Below, in pieces: positions 1 to 6,552 of a DNA stretch of 9,186 nt. Position 1 is the first letter of the stretch. Each line of letters starts with the position of its first letter. Location: contig JASIBJ010000635.1 in NCBI GenBank assembly GCA_030045215.1, positions 1 through 9,186 of the forward strand. The letters run 5' to 3'. A program made the translations under genes and the position numbers. The stretch is from Streptosporangiaceae bacterium. GTDB lineage: Bacteria; Actinomycetota; Actinomycetes; Streptosporangiales; Streptosporangiaceae. A model generated the notes under the pieces. It made no database searches, had not been told where the DNA came from, and saw only the letters and a program-made list of their open reading frames with translations.

Positions 1-290
1 TACCAGTAGCGGTAGCCGCGCAGCGTCCAGCCGACCGAGTCGTCGGCGGCGGCGGGCATCCGGCCCGCCGCCTCGCGAAACAGCTCATCCGCGAGCGGCG
101 CCAGCGGCGCGGCCTGCGCGTCGTAATACCGGCGCTCGGCTGCCAGGTACTCCCGCATCGCGGGCGCGTCGTGGTCGCGCATCCAGGCGTAGTTGTCGAC
201 GTCACGCTGCCCGTGCAGGACGCGGGTGACCGGGACAGGCGGCGCCCGTGGCGGCTGCGCCGGCTGGCGATCCGGTGTGGCGCGCGTCAT
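1..290 (-). CDS. Prolyl oligopeptidase / oligopeptidase B-like S9 serine peptidase, N-terminal part
   Basis: The reverse strand opens at ATG 290-288 and stays open to the window edge, giving 96 codons plus two bases. The visible part is the N-terminus of an S9A-type peptidase: a Pro-rich start, then HG at residues 26-27, DNYAWMRD at 32-39, EYLAAE at 47-52, and ELFREAAGRM at 69-78. This order (D-x-Y-x-W-L/M-R-D, then xYLxAE, then a GR-M/I segment) is typical of oligopeptidase B and prolyl oligopeptidases, which cut short peptides in the cytoplasm. The catalytic Ser-Asp-His domain lies outside the window and cannot be checked. The start overlaps the stop of the upstream ATPase gene as ATGA (287-290). 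I see no strong Shine-Dalgarno sequence just upstream, so translation probably depends on coupling. The position as last visible gene of a peptide-transport operon suggests it digests imported peptides. Oligopeptidase B versus another S9A subfamily is not settled. Confidence 0.82.
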   Translation of the reverse strand, partial: MTRATPDRQPAQPPRAPPVPVTRVLHGQRDVDNYAWMRDHDAPAMREYLAAERRYYDAQAAPLAPLADELFREAAGRMPAAADDSVGWTLRGYRYW

Positions 291-1366
291 GCCAGGTGAC
301 AGGCGGTCAGGTGCCCGGCCACCATTCGCAGCGCCGGGTCTTCGGTGCGGCATCGCTCGACGGCCACGGGGCAGCGCGGGTTGAACCGGCAGCCGGCCGG
401 AACGTCTACCGGGTCCGGTGTCTCGCCGGTGAGGATCTGCGGGGCCAGTGCCTCACGCGGGTCGCGCTTGGGCACCACCGACAGCAACGCCTTCGTGTAC
501 GGGTGCTGCGGGTTCCGCACGACCTCGCTGGCCGTTCCCTCCTCCACGATCCGGCCCAGGTACATGACCGCGATCTTGTCGGCGAAGTGCGCGGCCGTGG
601 ATAGGTCGTGGGTGATCATCAGGATGCCCATCTCGGCATCCCGGCGCAGGCTGTCGAGCAGCGCGAGCACCCCGGCGCGGACCGAGACGTCCAGCATGGA
701 TACCGGCTCGTCGGCCAGGAGCAGCTGCGGCCCGAGGACCAGCGCCGTCGCGATCGCCACCCGCTGCCGCTGGCCGCCAGACAGCTCGTGGGGATAGCGA
801 TCCAGGTACATCTCGGCCGGGCGCAGTCCGGCCTGTTCGAGGGCCTGGACGGTCAGCCGCTGGCGCTCGGCCCTGGAGCCGCCGATGCCGTGCACGACCA
901 TCGGCTCCTCGACCGTCTGCCGAACGCGGAACCGCGGGTCCAGCGACTCGTACGGATCCTGGTAGATCATCTGCACCACTCGCCGCAGCGGGCGCATCCG
1001 CCGTTCCGGCAGGTTTGCGATGTCGGTGCCGTTCAGCCGGACCGCTCCGCCGGTGGGCTTGACCATGCCGAGGATTGTCTGGACGGTGCTGGTCTTGCCG
1101 CAGCCCGACTCGCCGACGAGCGCCATCATCTCGCCCCGGCTGAGGCTGAAGCTGACCCCATCCACCGCGTGCACCCACCGCCGTGGCCGGCGGATCGCGG
1201 CCTGGCCGAGCCCTCGACGGACGGGATAGTGCGTGACCAGGTTGGTCACCTCGAGCAGCGGGACGCCTGAGGCCCCTGGGGTGTCCGTGGCGGCCGCGTC
1301 CGGCTGCGTCGCGCCGCCGGCAGCCGGCTCGCCGACGCGTGATACGGACGCCCTCGCCTCGCTCAT
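287..1366 (-). CDS. Peptide ABC transporter ATP-binding protein (DppF/OppF-like)
   Basis: This 359-residue ATPase is one of two that energise the peptide permease from the cytoplasmic side. Walker A GESGCGKT is at residues 85-92, the Q-loop YQDP has Gln136, the signature LSGGQ is at 195-199, Walker B LLLADE is at 215-220, the D-loop is SMLDVS, and the switch His is 253. The C-terminal oligopeptide-transporter domain carries four cysteines (326, 332, 339, 356) spaced C-x5-C-x6-C-x16-C. I chose ATG 1366-1364 because it is preceded by GGAGGT and overlaps the upstream stop as ATGA. An open frame continues 33 codons further upstream, but that stretch lies inside the upstream gene and looks like its shadow. 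The insertion with HAVDG near residue 66 and the QHPYTKALL segment near 287 fit the OppF/DppF type. The first ~35 residues are a low-complexity Ala/Gly-rich leader. Substrate specificity cannot be read from this subunit. Confidence 0.95.
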   Translation of the reverse strand: MSEARASVSRVGEPAAGGATQPDAAATDTPGASGVPLLEVTNLVTHYPVRRGLGQAAIRRPRRWVHAVDGVSFSLSRGEMMALVGESGCGKTSTVQTILGMVKPTGGAVRLNGTDIANLPERRMRPLRRVVQMIYQDPYESLDPRFRVRQTVEEPMVVHGIGGSRAERQRLTVQALEQAGLRPAEMYLDRYPHELSGGQRQRVAIATALVLGPQLLLADEPVSMLDVSVRAGVLALLDSLRRDAEMGILMITHDLSTAAHFADKIAVMYLGRIVEEGTASEVVRNPQHPYTKALLSVVPKRDPREALAPQILTGETPDPVDVPAGCRFNPRCPVAVERCRTEDPALRMVAGHLTACHLA

Positions 1367-2346
1367 CTGACCTCCGCAAGCTTGTCGGCGCGCTCCTCGG
1401 CGCGAAGGCACGCGGCGAGGTGGCCGGCGCCGACCTGCAGGAGCCGCGGGTGCACGTCCGCGCACCGGTCTATCGGCACGTCACATCGGGGCCGGAACGG
1501 GCAGCCTGTCAGCTCCCGGTCCAGTCGCGGCGGCGAGCCGGGAATGGACGAGACCACGTCGTCGCCGTACAAGTCGGGAGTCGCGGCGAACAGCAGCCGG
1601 GTGTAAGGGTGCCGGGGATTGTGGTACAGCGCGTCCATCGGGCCGATCTCGGCAATCTCGCCCGCGTACATCACCGCGGCACGGCTGCAAGTCTGCGCCA
1701 CGACCGGCAGGTCGTGGGTGACGAGGATGACGCTCAGCCCGAGCTCAGCCGACAGCCGGGTGAGCAGTTCGAGGATCTGCGCCTGCACCATTACGTCCAG
1801 CGCGGTGGTCGGCTCGTCCGCGAGCAGGATCCTCGGCTCACAGGCAAGTGCCATCGCGATCGAAGCCCTCTGCCGCATGCCGCCGGAGAACTCGTGCGGG
1901 TAACGCTGCGCGGAGCGGGCCGGGATGCCGACCAGTTCCAGCAGCTCGCCGGCCCGCTTCAGGGCCGCCTTGCCTTCGGCCACGCCGTGAAAGGCCATCG
2001 GCTCGGCGATCTGCCAGCCCACTCGCTTCACCGGGTTGAGCGCATTCATCGCGCCCTGGAACACCATGGCGATGTCCTTCCACCGGTACGGGCGGACCGA
2101 GTCCTCCCCGCCGGCGAGGATGTTCGTGCCGTCCAGCCGCACCTGGCCGGCCAGCGAGGCGTTGGGCGGGAGCAGGCCCATCAGCGCGAGAATCGTCGTG
2201 GTCTTGCCGCAGCCGGATTCCCCGACCAGACCGAATCGCTCCCCCGGCCGGAGCTCGAAGCTCACGCCCTGCACCGCGTGCACCGGCGCGGCGTGCGGCG
2301 GCTCGAACCAGACGTGCAGGTCCTCCACCTCAAGCAGGCCGCTCAT
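1363..2346 (-). CDS. Peptide ABC transporter ATP-binding protein (DppD/OppD-like)
   Basis: This is the partner ATPase of the transporter, 327 residues. Walker A GESGCGKT is at 42-49, the Q-loop Gln is 97, the signature is FSGGM at 153-157 (Phe in place of the usual Leu), Walker B ILLADE is at 173-178, TTALDV follows, and the switch His is 211. PRHPYTRLL near 245 opens the C-terminal oligopeptide-transporter domain, which has four cysteines (282, 288, 295, 313) in a C-x5-C-x6-C-x17-C pattern. The start at ATG 2346-2344 overlaps the stop of the permease gene upstream as ATGA. The much longer open frame reaching 2799 lies inside that permease gene and is not coding. SD-like G-rich sequence lies upstream but is not a clean match. 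In related Dpp/Opp transporters the D and F ATPases form a heterodimer, and the presence of both here supports a complete importer. Confidence 0.95.
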   Translation of the reverse strand: MSGLLEVEDLHVWFEPPHAAPVHAVQGVSFELRPGERFGLVGESGCGKTTTILALMGLLPPNASLAGQVRLDGTNILAGGEDSVRPYRWKDIAMVFQGAMNALNPVKRVGWQIAEPMAFHGVAEGKAALKRAGELLELVGIPARSAQRYPHEFSGGMRQRASIAMALACEPRILLADEPTTALDVMVQAQILELLTRLSAELGLSVILVTHDLPVVAQTCSRAAVMYAGEIAEIGPMDALYHNPRHPYTRLLFAATPDLYGDDVVSSIPGSPPRLDRELTGCPFRPRCDVPIDRCADVHPRLLQVGAGHLAACLRAEERADKLAEVR

Positions 2347-3302
2347 GTCGCGTCCGCCCCCCGCCCGGCGAGCGTGCGGATCTTCCATCGGGTCAGCGAC
2401 AGGTGCGCGATCTTCAGACGCGGGTTCAGGGCGTCCTCGATCGCCTGGCCGAGCAGGAAACAGCCGACGCACACCAGGGCGATGCAGATGCCGTCGGGCA
2501 CGATCGCCCACCAGGCGCCCGAGCTCACCGCGGCCCGCTCGAACGCGTGCTCCAGGATTGTGCCCCAGGTGGTGACCGTCGGGTCCTCGAGGTTGAGAAA
2601 GGCGAGGGCGGTCTCCAGGTAGATCGCGATGGCGATCGTGAGCACGGTGTTCGCGATCAGCAGCGGGCCCACCTGCGGCAGGATGTGCCTGGCGATGATC
2701 CGCGTGTGGCCGGCGCCGAGTGCCCTGAGCCGCTTGACGTAGACCCGCTCCTTGACGCTCATTACCTGGGCGCGGATGACCCGCGCGGTGCCGGTCCACT
2801 CAAGGATCCCGATCACCATGATCACGTGGAACAGGCTCGGCCCCCAGATGTCGGCAATCACCATCGCGAACACCAGGTCAGGGATGACCAGCAGGTAGTC
2901 GGTGATGCGCATCAGCGTGATGTCGACCCAGCCGCCGAAGTAACCGGAGATGATGCCGACACCGCCGCCGATGATCATCGCGACCAGCGTCGCGGCGAAG
3001 CCGACCACCAGCGAAATGCGGCCTCCTTGCATCAGCTCGCTGAGCATGTCGATGCCGCCGTCGTCGCAGCCCAGCCAGTGGCGCGCCGACGGCGGCGCGA
3101 ACACCGCGCAACTCTGCGAGGTCGCGCTGTACGGCGAGATGTACGGGGAGACGATGGCCAGCAGGACGAAGAACACGAGGATGCCAAGCCCGATGGCGGC
3201 CGCCTTCCGGTCCTTCAGCAGCGTCAGGAAGAATCCCGCACCGCCTGCAGACTTTTCGACCAGCTCGATCCCGGTCGCCGGCTCCTGCATCAGCGCGCTC
3301 AT
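2343..3302 (-). CDS. Peptide ABC transporter permease (DppC/OppC-like)
   Basis: This inner-membrane permease has 319 residues and pairs with the DppB-like subunit. It has the OppC-type N-terminus: a hydrophilic head to ~30, TM1 at about 36-55, then a periplasmic segment with RHWLGCDDGGIDMLSELMQGG at about 74-94, which matches the family's HWLGTDxxGRDVLSRLxxG. Here Cys replaces the usual Thr and Ile replaces the Arg. Further hydrophobic segments lie at about 97-120, 134-152, 158-170, 214-235 and 266-286. The cytoplasmic EAA loop is at about 184-210 (KERVYVKRLRALGAGHTRII followed by ARHILPQ), the contact site for the ATPases. The tail after the NPRLK motif (293-297) is about 20 residues longer than I would expect. 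The start at ATG 3302-3300 overlaps the upstream permease stop as ATGA, with GAGG eight bases before it. Met5 is an alternative start but lacks the coupling. Confidence 0.95.
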   Translation of the reverse strand: MSALMQEPATGIELVEKSAGGAGFFLTLLKDRKAAAIGLGILVFFVLLAIVSPYISPYSATSQSCAVFAPPSARHWLGCDDGGIDMLSELMQGGRISLVVGFAATLVAMIIGGGVGIISGYFGGWVDITLMRITDYLLVIPDLVFAMVIADIWGPSLFHVIMVIGILEWTGTARVIRAQVMSVKERVYVKRLRALGAGHTRIIARHILPQVGPLLIANTVLTIAIAIYLETALAFLNLEDPTVTTWGTILEHAFERAAVSSGAWWAIVPDGICIALVCVGCFLLGQAIEDALNPRLKIAHLSLTRWKIRTLAGRGADAT

Positions 3303-4270
3303 TCGGTGATCCTCGGGTCAAGACGGAAGTAGATCAGGTCAGCCAGGAAGTTCAGCAAGATGACGGAGATGGTGAGGATCAGGAAGCCGCCCTGCAGCAT
3401 CGGGTAGTCCCGCTCGGTGACGGCGTTGTACATGGCCAGTCCGATGCCCGGCCAGCTGAAGATCACCTCGATCAGCAGCGCCCCGCCGACGATGTAGCCA
3501 AAGTCCATGGCGATCATCGTGACCATGGGCAGCAGTGCGTTGCGGACCGCGTGCCGCCACACGATCCGGCGCATGGGCAGGCCCTTGGCCCTGGCCGTCA
3601 GCACGTAGTCCTCGCCCAGCGTCTCCAGCACTGACGTCCTGACCACCAGCGTGTAGCTCCCGTAGGCGGTCAGCACCAGGGTCAGCGCCGGGAGGATCAT
3701 GTGCTGCCCGATGTCGGCCAGGTGCTGCCAGAACGGCTCCGGGCCGAACAGGCCGGCGGTCGGCCACGTCATCCCGTTCGATGGCAGGTAGTTGGCCAGC
3801 AAGATCAGCAGCATCAGCCCGAGCCACTGGGTCGGGAACGCGTAGGCGAATACCGCGGCGTTGGTGCTGATGTGGTCGGCGATCGAGCCGCGCCGCCAGG
3901 CGGCCAGCACGCCGGTGAAGACGCCGACGATGATCGAGACGAGCGTGCCGACAGTCACCATCGGGATCGTGTTCTTCAGGTCACCGAGCAACAACTGACT
4001 GACCGGCTGCTGATACACAAACGAGACGCCCATGTTGCCGTGGGCGAGTTCCTTCAGGTAGATGACGTACTGCTCCCACTTCGGCTTGTTCAGCCCGAAC
4101 TCGATCGTGAGGGCGCGGCGCAGCGCGGCACCAGAATGCGGAACCCTGGCCAGGTCCGTGACCGCGTTACCAGGCAGCACCCGGAACAGGAAGAAGTTGA
4201 GCGTGATCGCTACGAAGATCGTGACCAGCGCGAAGAAACCGCGCTTGATCACGTAGTCAGCGCGCCGCAT
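3299..4270 (-). CDS. Peptide ABC transporter permease (DppB/OppB-like)
   Basis: This 323-residue integral membrane protein is the first permease of the operon. The N-terminal TM helix (about 11-29) is followed by FRVLPGNAV (29-37), the family's FRxxPGDP-like motif. FGLNKPKWEQYVIYLKELAHGNMG (58-81 in part) matches the conserved periplasmic segment. Other hydrophobic segments lie at about 103-124, 138-161, 189-210, 244-270 and 296-315. The EAA loop (about 218-247) contains LGEDYVLTARAKGLPMRRI and ends in HAVRNALLP, as in OppB/DppB. The C-terminus YFRLDPRI is the standard family ending. ATG 4270-4268 has a GGCGGG Shine-Dalgarno-like run five bases upstream. The gene begins 59 bp after the binding-protein stop, and its own stop overlaps the next permease start as ATGA. 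Peptide versus nickel or other Dpp-family substrates cannot be separated on this subunit alone. Confidence 0.96.
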   Translation of the reverse strand: MRRADYVIKRGFFALVTIFVAITLNFFLFRVLPGNAVTDLARVPHSGAALRRALTIEFGLNKPKWEQYVIYLKELAHGNMGVSFVYQQPVSQLLLGDLKNTIPMVTVGTLVSIIVGVFTGVLAAWRRGSIADHISTNAAVFAYAFPTQWLGLMLLILLANYLPSNGMTWPTAGLFGPEPFWQHLADIGQHMILPALTLVLTAYGSYTLVVRTSVLETLGEDYVLTARAKGLPMRRIVWRHAVRNALLPMVTMIAMDFGYIVGGALLIEVIFSWPGIGLAMYNAVTERDYPMLQGGFLILTISVILLNFLADLIYFRLDPRITE

Positions 4271-4329
4271 TACGACCCGCCGTTCCGCCGGTTCCCATGA
4301 CCACCTCTCATGACCTGCCGCAATTGAGG
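4271..4329 (-). other. Short spacer between the binding-protein gene and the first permease gene
   Basis: This is 59 bp of intergenic sequence inside the operon, the only non-overlapping junction in it. It holds two GGTCATG direct repeats (reverse strand) and a GGCGGG run before the permease ATG. A 13-codon reading frame starting at ATG 4311-4309 ends with TAA sharing its last A with the permease ATG (TAATG, 4272-4268). I see no convincing hairpin followed by a T-run, so there is no evidence of a terminator. Such spacers often set the higher level of binding protein relative to permease, but nothing specific here shows that. Confidence 0.5.
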
Positions 4330-6012
4330 TCAGCCGGCCAGGTGCACGTCCTCAAACGGGATGACCGACTGGCTGGTCCAGGACGCGCCCGCGACGAGCG
4401 GCAGGTCAACCCATTGCTTGCCGTGCGCCTCGATCGAGTCCGGGTAGTCGAGCACGAGGTAGGTGTTCGCGTCGGCGATCATCTGCTGCATCTGGTAGAC
4501 GATCTTCTGCCGCTGGGTCGGGTTCATCGCCGCGCTCTGCGCGGCGTAGAGGTCGTCATAGGTCTTGTTGCAGTAGCCGGTGTCGTTCCAGACGTTCCAG
4601 GCGCCGCACGTCAGCACCGAGAGCATGAAGTCGGGGTCGGTCTCGGGATACCAGTCCCACATCGACATCTCGAAGCTCTTGTAGTTGTCGGCGGTGACCG
4701 CCGTGTACGCGGCCGCGTTGTCCAGGTCCTCAGGAACGAGTTGCACGCCGATCTGCTTGAAGTCCGCCTGCACGATCTGGAACGAGCGGTCACCATAGGC
4801 GTCGGTGACGTCCGCCGGCAGGATCACCGTGTACGACATCGGGTGCCCGTCCGCGATGCGGATGCCGGTGGATCCCATCTTGTAACCCGCCTGGTTGAGC
4901 AGCTGATTGGCCTTGCCGATGTCAAACGGCACCGGCTTGATGGCCGGATCGGACCAGCTGCCCGTCACCGGCGGGATGATCGTTGATCCGGGTGCGCCGT
5001 AGCCAAGCAGCACGGTGCTGACGAGCTGCTGTCGGTTGATCGTGTAGTCGAACGCCTCCCGAACCAGCGGGTTCATCAGCTCGCGATGGCTTGCGTCTTG
5101 GTCAGGGTTGTCGTTGACGATGAAGTCGTCGAAAGCGTCGCCCGGCGTCTCGCGCACGACGAAGCCCGCCTGCTTGAGGCTGCTGACCGACGTGGTGGGG
5201 ACCGACTCGACCCCGCTCAGCTGCCCGCTCTTCAGCGCCGTGACCATCGCGTCGGTGTCGGTGAAGAACTCGAGGATCAGTCCCTCGATATGCGGCTTGG
5301 GTCCGTACCAGTCAGGGTTGCGCTTGAACACCGCGCTCTGGCCCTTGGTGTAGCTGGTCAGTATGAACGGGCCGCCGGAAACGATCGGCGCGTTGTTCTG
5401 GAAGGTAGTCAGGCCCTTGCCATTGCCGGTCGCGTACTGGGCCCAGATGTGCTCGGGCAGGATCTGAATCTGCTGGAGTTGCGAGAGTACGTTGGCCACT
5501 GGCCGCTGGTAGGTGATGACGAGCGTGTCGGGGCTGGTGGCCACCGCGCTCACCATGTGCGCCACGTAACCGGCCGAGTTTGCGGTTGCCCCGTTCTGGA
5601 ACTTCATGATCGTGCTGAGCGTCCAGGCCGCATCCTCGGCGGTCAGCGGCTTTCCATCGGACCACTTGGCGTTCGGCACGGTGCGGAAGGTCCAGACCCG
5701 GCCACCCTCCGACATGCTCCAGCTGCTGGCGAAGTCCGGCACGATCTGCAGCTGCGGGTTGTACTGGACCAGGGACGGATAGATGTACTCGAACGTGGTG
5801 TAAGCGTCGGCCTGAAAGGCGACGAACGGGTTCAGCGAGTCGATGCTCGAGTCGCTGCCGAGCTGAAAGACACCGCCATCCTTGACCGAGCCGACCGAGC
5901 CGTTGCCGCATCCGGCACTCGCCATGGCCGCGACTATCGCGACCACGACGACGCCGGACAGGCGCCTGAGCCTTCTCGTGCTGGCCGGCTGCATGTGCAA
6001 GCGGAATCTCAC
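4330..6012 (-). CDS. Peptide ABC transporter substrate-binding lipoprotein (SBP_bac_5 family)
   Basis: This 560-residue extracytoplasmic binding protein captures the substrate for the permeases encoded just downstream. The N-terminus has basic residues (RRLRRL near 13-18), a hydrophobic stretch at 20-30 and Cys35 in SAGC, so it is probably a lipoprotein. The -3 residue is Ser rather than the preferred Leu/Val/Ile, so the lipobox is imperfect. Family 5 landmarks follow: SLNPF, then AKWSDGKPLTAEDAAW near 115-130, ILPEHIW near 183-189, GGPFILTSY, NPDWYGPKPHIEGL, ALKSGQL, and NPLVREAFDYTINRQQLV. Length is normal for the family. The start is GTG 6012-6010, with AAGGTGG about seven bases upstream. 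Met7 (5994) would lack a good ribosome site and would shorten the basic region. The SD sits between GAAG and CTTC, which could form a small 4-bp hairpin with GTGG in the loop. Peptide is the likeliest ligand, given the S9 peptidase in the same operon, but the ligand is not shown. Confidence 0.93.
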   Translation of the reverse strand: MRFRLHMQPASTRRLRRLSGVVVVAIVAAMASAGCGNGSVGSVKDGGVFQLGSDSSIDSLNPFVAFQADAYTTFEYIYPSLVQYNPQLQIVPDFASSWSMSEGGRVWTFRTVPNAKWSDGKPLTAEDAAWTLSTIMKFQNGATANSAGYVAHMVSAVATSPDTLVITYQRPVANVLSQLQQIQILPEHIWAQYATGNGKGLTTFQNNAPIVSGGPFILTSYTKGQSAVFKRNPDWYGPKPHIEGLILEFFTDTDAMVTALKSGQLSGVESVPTTSVSSLKQAGFVVRETPGDAFDDFIVNDNPDQDASHRELMNPLVREAFDYTINRQQLVSTVLLGYGAPGSTIIPPVTGSWSDPAIKPVPFDIGKANQLLNQAGYKMGSTGIRIADGHPMSYTVILPADVTDAYGDRSFQIVQADFKQIGVQLVPEDLDNAAAYTAVTADNYKSFEMSMWDWYPETDPDFMLSVLTCGAWNVWNDTGYCNKTYDDLYAAQSAAMNPTQRQKIVYQMQQMIADANTYLVLDYPDSIEAHGKQWVDLPLVAGASWTSQSVIPFEDVHLAG

Positions 6013-6138
6013 GCTGAAGCCACCTTCGTTCTCGGGAGGACGGCCGTTCTGGCGCGCCGCTCGTCGGCTGGGTGCGGATTCGCCGCCGCTACGTGACGGC
6101 GGGAACCTGCCGATCAGGCTTCCGGGTCGTCAGTCCCT

Positions 6139-6164
6139 GGCAGGCCACGTCGTCGTGGCGTGCC
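6139..6164 (-). other. Hairpin in the probable leader of the transporter mRNA
   Basis: Ten-base arms (GGCAGGCCAC at 6139-6148 and GTGGCGTGCC at 6155-6164 on the plus strand) pair with one G:G mismatch (minus strand C:C). One more pair, 6149-6154, closes a four-base loop. If transcription of the binding-protein gene begins near 6240, this structure is in its 5' leader, about 125 bases before the GTG. No T-run follows in the minus direction, so it does not look like a terminator. I recognise no known riboswitch. Confidence 0.4.
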
Positions 6165-6217
6165 TAGGTCCCGGCTAATCTCTGACAACGCAGTCGGACA
6201 GGCCTGATTCGCCTGAC

Positions 6218-6227
6218 TGAACGTTCA
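6218..6227. promoter_or_regulatory. Perfect palindrome TGAACGTTCA, candidate operator
   Basis: TGAACGTTCA is its own reverse complement. It lies about 205 bp upstream of the binding-protein GTG and 19 bp (centre to centre) from the second palindrome at 6237-6246. Sites of this TGAAC/GTTCA form occur as half-sites for several bacterial repressor families, for example TetR-type. The regulator is unknown, and no regulator gene is visible next to it. Confidence 0.35.
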
Positions 6228-6236
6228 AGTGGCGCG

Positions 6237-6300
6237 ATGCTAGCATACGACAGTAATTCCGCAAAAACATCAATCTGCTAGTTTTACTAACGAATTGGAC
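6237..6300 (-). promoter_or_regulatory. Probable promoter area for the peptide-transport operon, with palindrome ATGCTAGCAT
   Basis: This block is clearly more AT-rich than its surroundings and lies between a terminator-like hairpin and the transporter genes. On the minus strand it contains TATGCT (6247-6242) and TAGCAT (6242-6237) as possible -10 elements. TTGCGG lies 16 bases before the second, and TTGATG lies 20 bases before the first. None is a strong pair. The perfect palindrome ATGCTAGCAT (6237-6246) overlaps both -10 candidates, which would fit repression at the promoter. A start here would leave a leader of roughly 220 bases. Confidence 0.35.
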
Positions 6301-6312
6301 ACAAAGCGTAAG

Positions 6313-6334
6313 GCGGCACCAAGTTCGGTGCCGC
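6313..6334 (-). terminator. Terminator-like hairpin after the P1 peptidase gene
   Basis: GCGGCACC (6313-6320) and GGTGCCGC (6327-6334) form a perfect 8-bp GC-rich stem with a six-base loop. Read on the minus strand it is followed by CTTACGCTTTGTG, which is moderately T-rich, whereas the plus-strand side is GC-rich. It sits about 310 bp past the P1 peptidase stop and just before the AT-rich promoter area of the transporter operon. That is a sensible place to separate the two minus-strand units. The T-run is imperfect, so confidence is moderate. Confidence 0.45.
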
Positions 6335-6398
6335 GGTCCGTGAGGTCAGGCCAAGCCCCGCGTCCCGGTCCACGAGGTCAGGCCAAGCCCCGCGTCCC
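6335..6398. repeat. Tandem duplication, 32-bp unit, two copies
   Basis: Copies at 6335-6366 and 6367-6398 differ at only two adjacent positions (GT versus AC at unit positions 6-7). A third partial copy (GGTCC) follows at 6399-6403. The unit begins GGTCC and contains GAGGTCAGGCCAAGCCCC. The unit length is not a multiple of three and there is no supported gene here, so it looks like a non-coding duplication. Confidence 0.9.
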
Positions 6399-6452
6399 GG
6401 TCCGGCTAGACGGAGCCCAGCCCCGCCGCCCTCGCGCCGCCTCGCAACTCGC

Positions 6453-6504
6453 ACCGACACCGGACAGCGTCCGTTCGTACCGACACCGGACAGCGTCCGT
6501 GTGG
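6453..6504. repeat. Tandem duplication, 26-bp unit, two copies, each with a small inverted repeat
   Basis: Copies at 6453-6478 and 6479-6504 share an identical first 22 bases (ACCGACACCGG then ACAGCGTCCGT) and differ in the last four. Each carries CGGAC-AGC-GTCCG, a 5-bp inverted repeat with a three-base loop. In the second copy the flanking ACAC/GTGT extends the pairing around one bulged C. The function is unknown. It could be a protein-binding site pair or a leftover of slippage. Confidence 0.85.
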
Positions 6505-6552
6505 CTGGGGAGGATTGCCGTCGTTCCAGCGACAACGATCTTCCCCGGCCGC
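6501..6552. repeat. Long imperfect inverted repeat (23-bp arms, 6-base loop)
   Basis: Arm 6501-6523 pairs with arm 6530-6552 around loop TTCCAG. In a plus-strand RNA, 21 of 23 positions pair (four as G-U) with two adjacent C-A mismatches. In a minus-strand RNA four A-C mismatches appear, so the fold is better as plus-strand RNA. It begins within the last bases of the 26-bp duplication and lies 93-144 bases beyond the P1 peptidase stop. No T-run follows on either side. It could be a GC-type transcription end, an extragenic palindrome, or part of an unannotated RNA. Confidence 0.6.

Noticed and set aside
1367..1465. 33-codon N-terminal extension of the second ATPase
   Set aside because: It lies inside the upstream ATPase gene, is low-complexity, and the internal ATG at 1366 has GGAGGT and the ATGA overlap.
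1339..2622. Plus-strand 427-codon open frame
   Set aside because: It lies antisense to the ATPase and permease genes, which carry full family motifs. It is His/Arg/Gly-rich without motifs, which is typical antisense noise at high GC.
6013..6060. T-box-like GGTGGC near the binding-protein start
   Set aside because: The surrounding antiterminator consensus and stem organisation are absent; the sequence is better explained as the Shine-Dalgarno for the GTG start.
6287..6535. Minus-strand 82-codon open frame upstream of the transporter operon
   Set aside because: Its sequence is mostly translated from the local tandem repeats, it has no recognisable domain, and it covers the terminator-like hairpin.
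6335..6552. Repeats and hairpin as ends of an insertion sequence
   Set aside because: No transposase frame, no matching terminal inverted repeats flanking a coding region and no target duplication could be seen.
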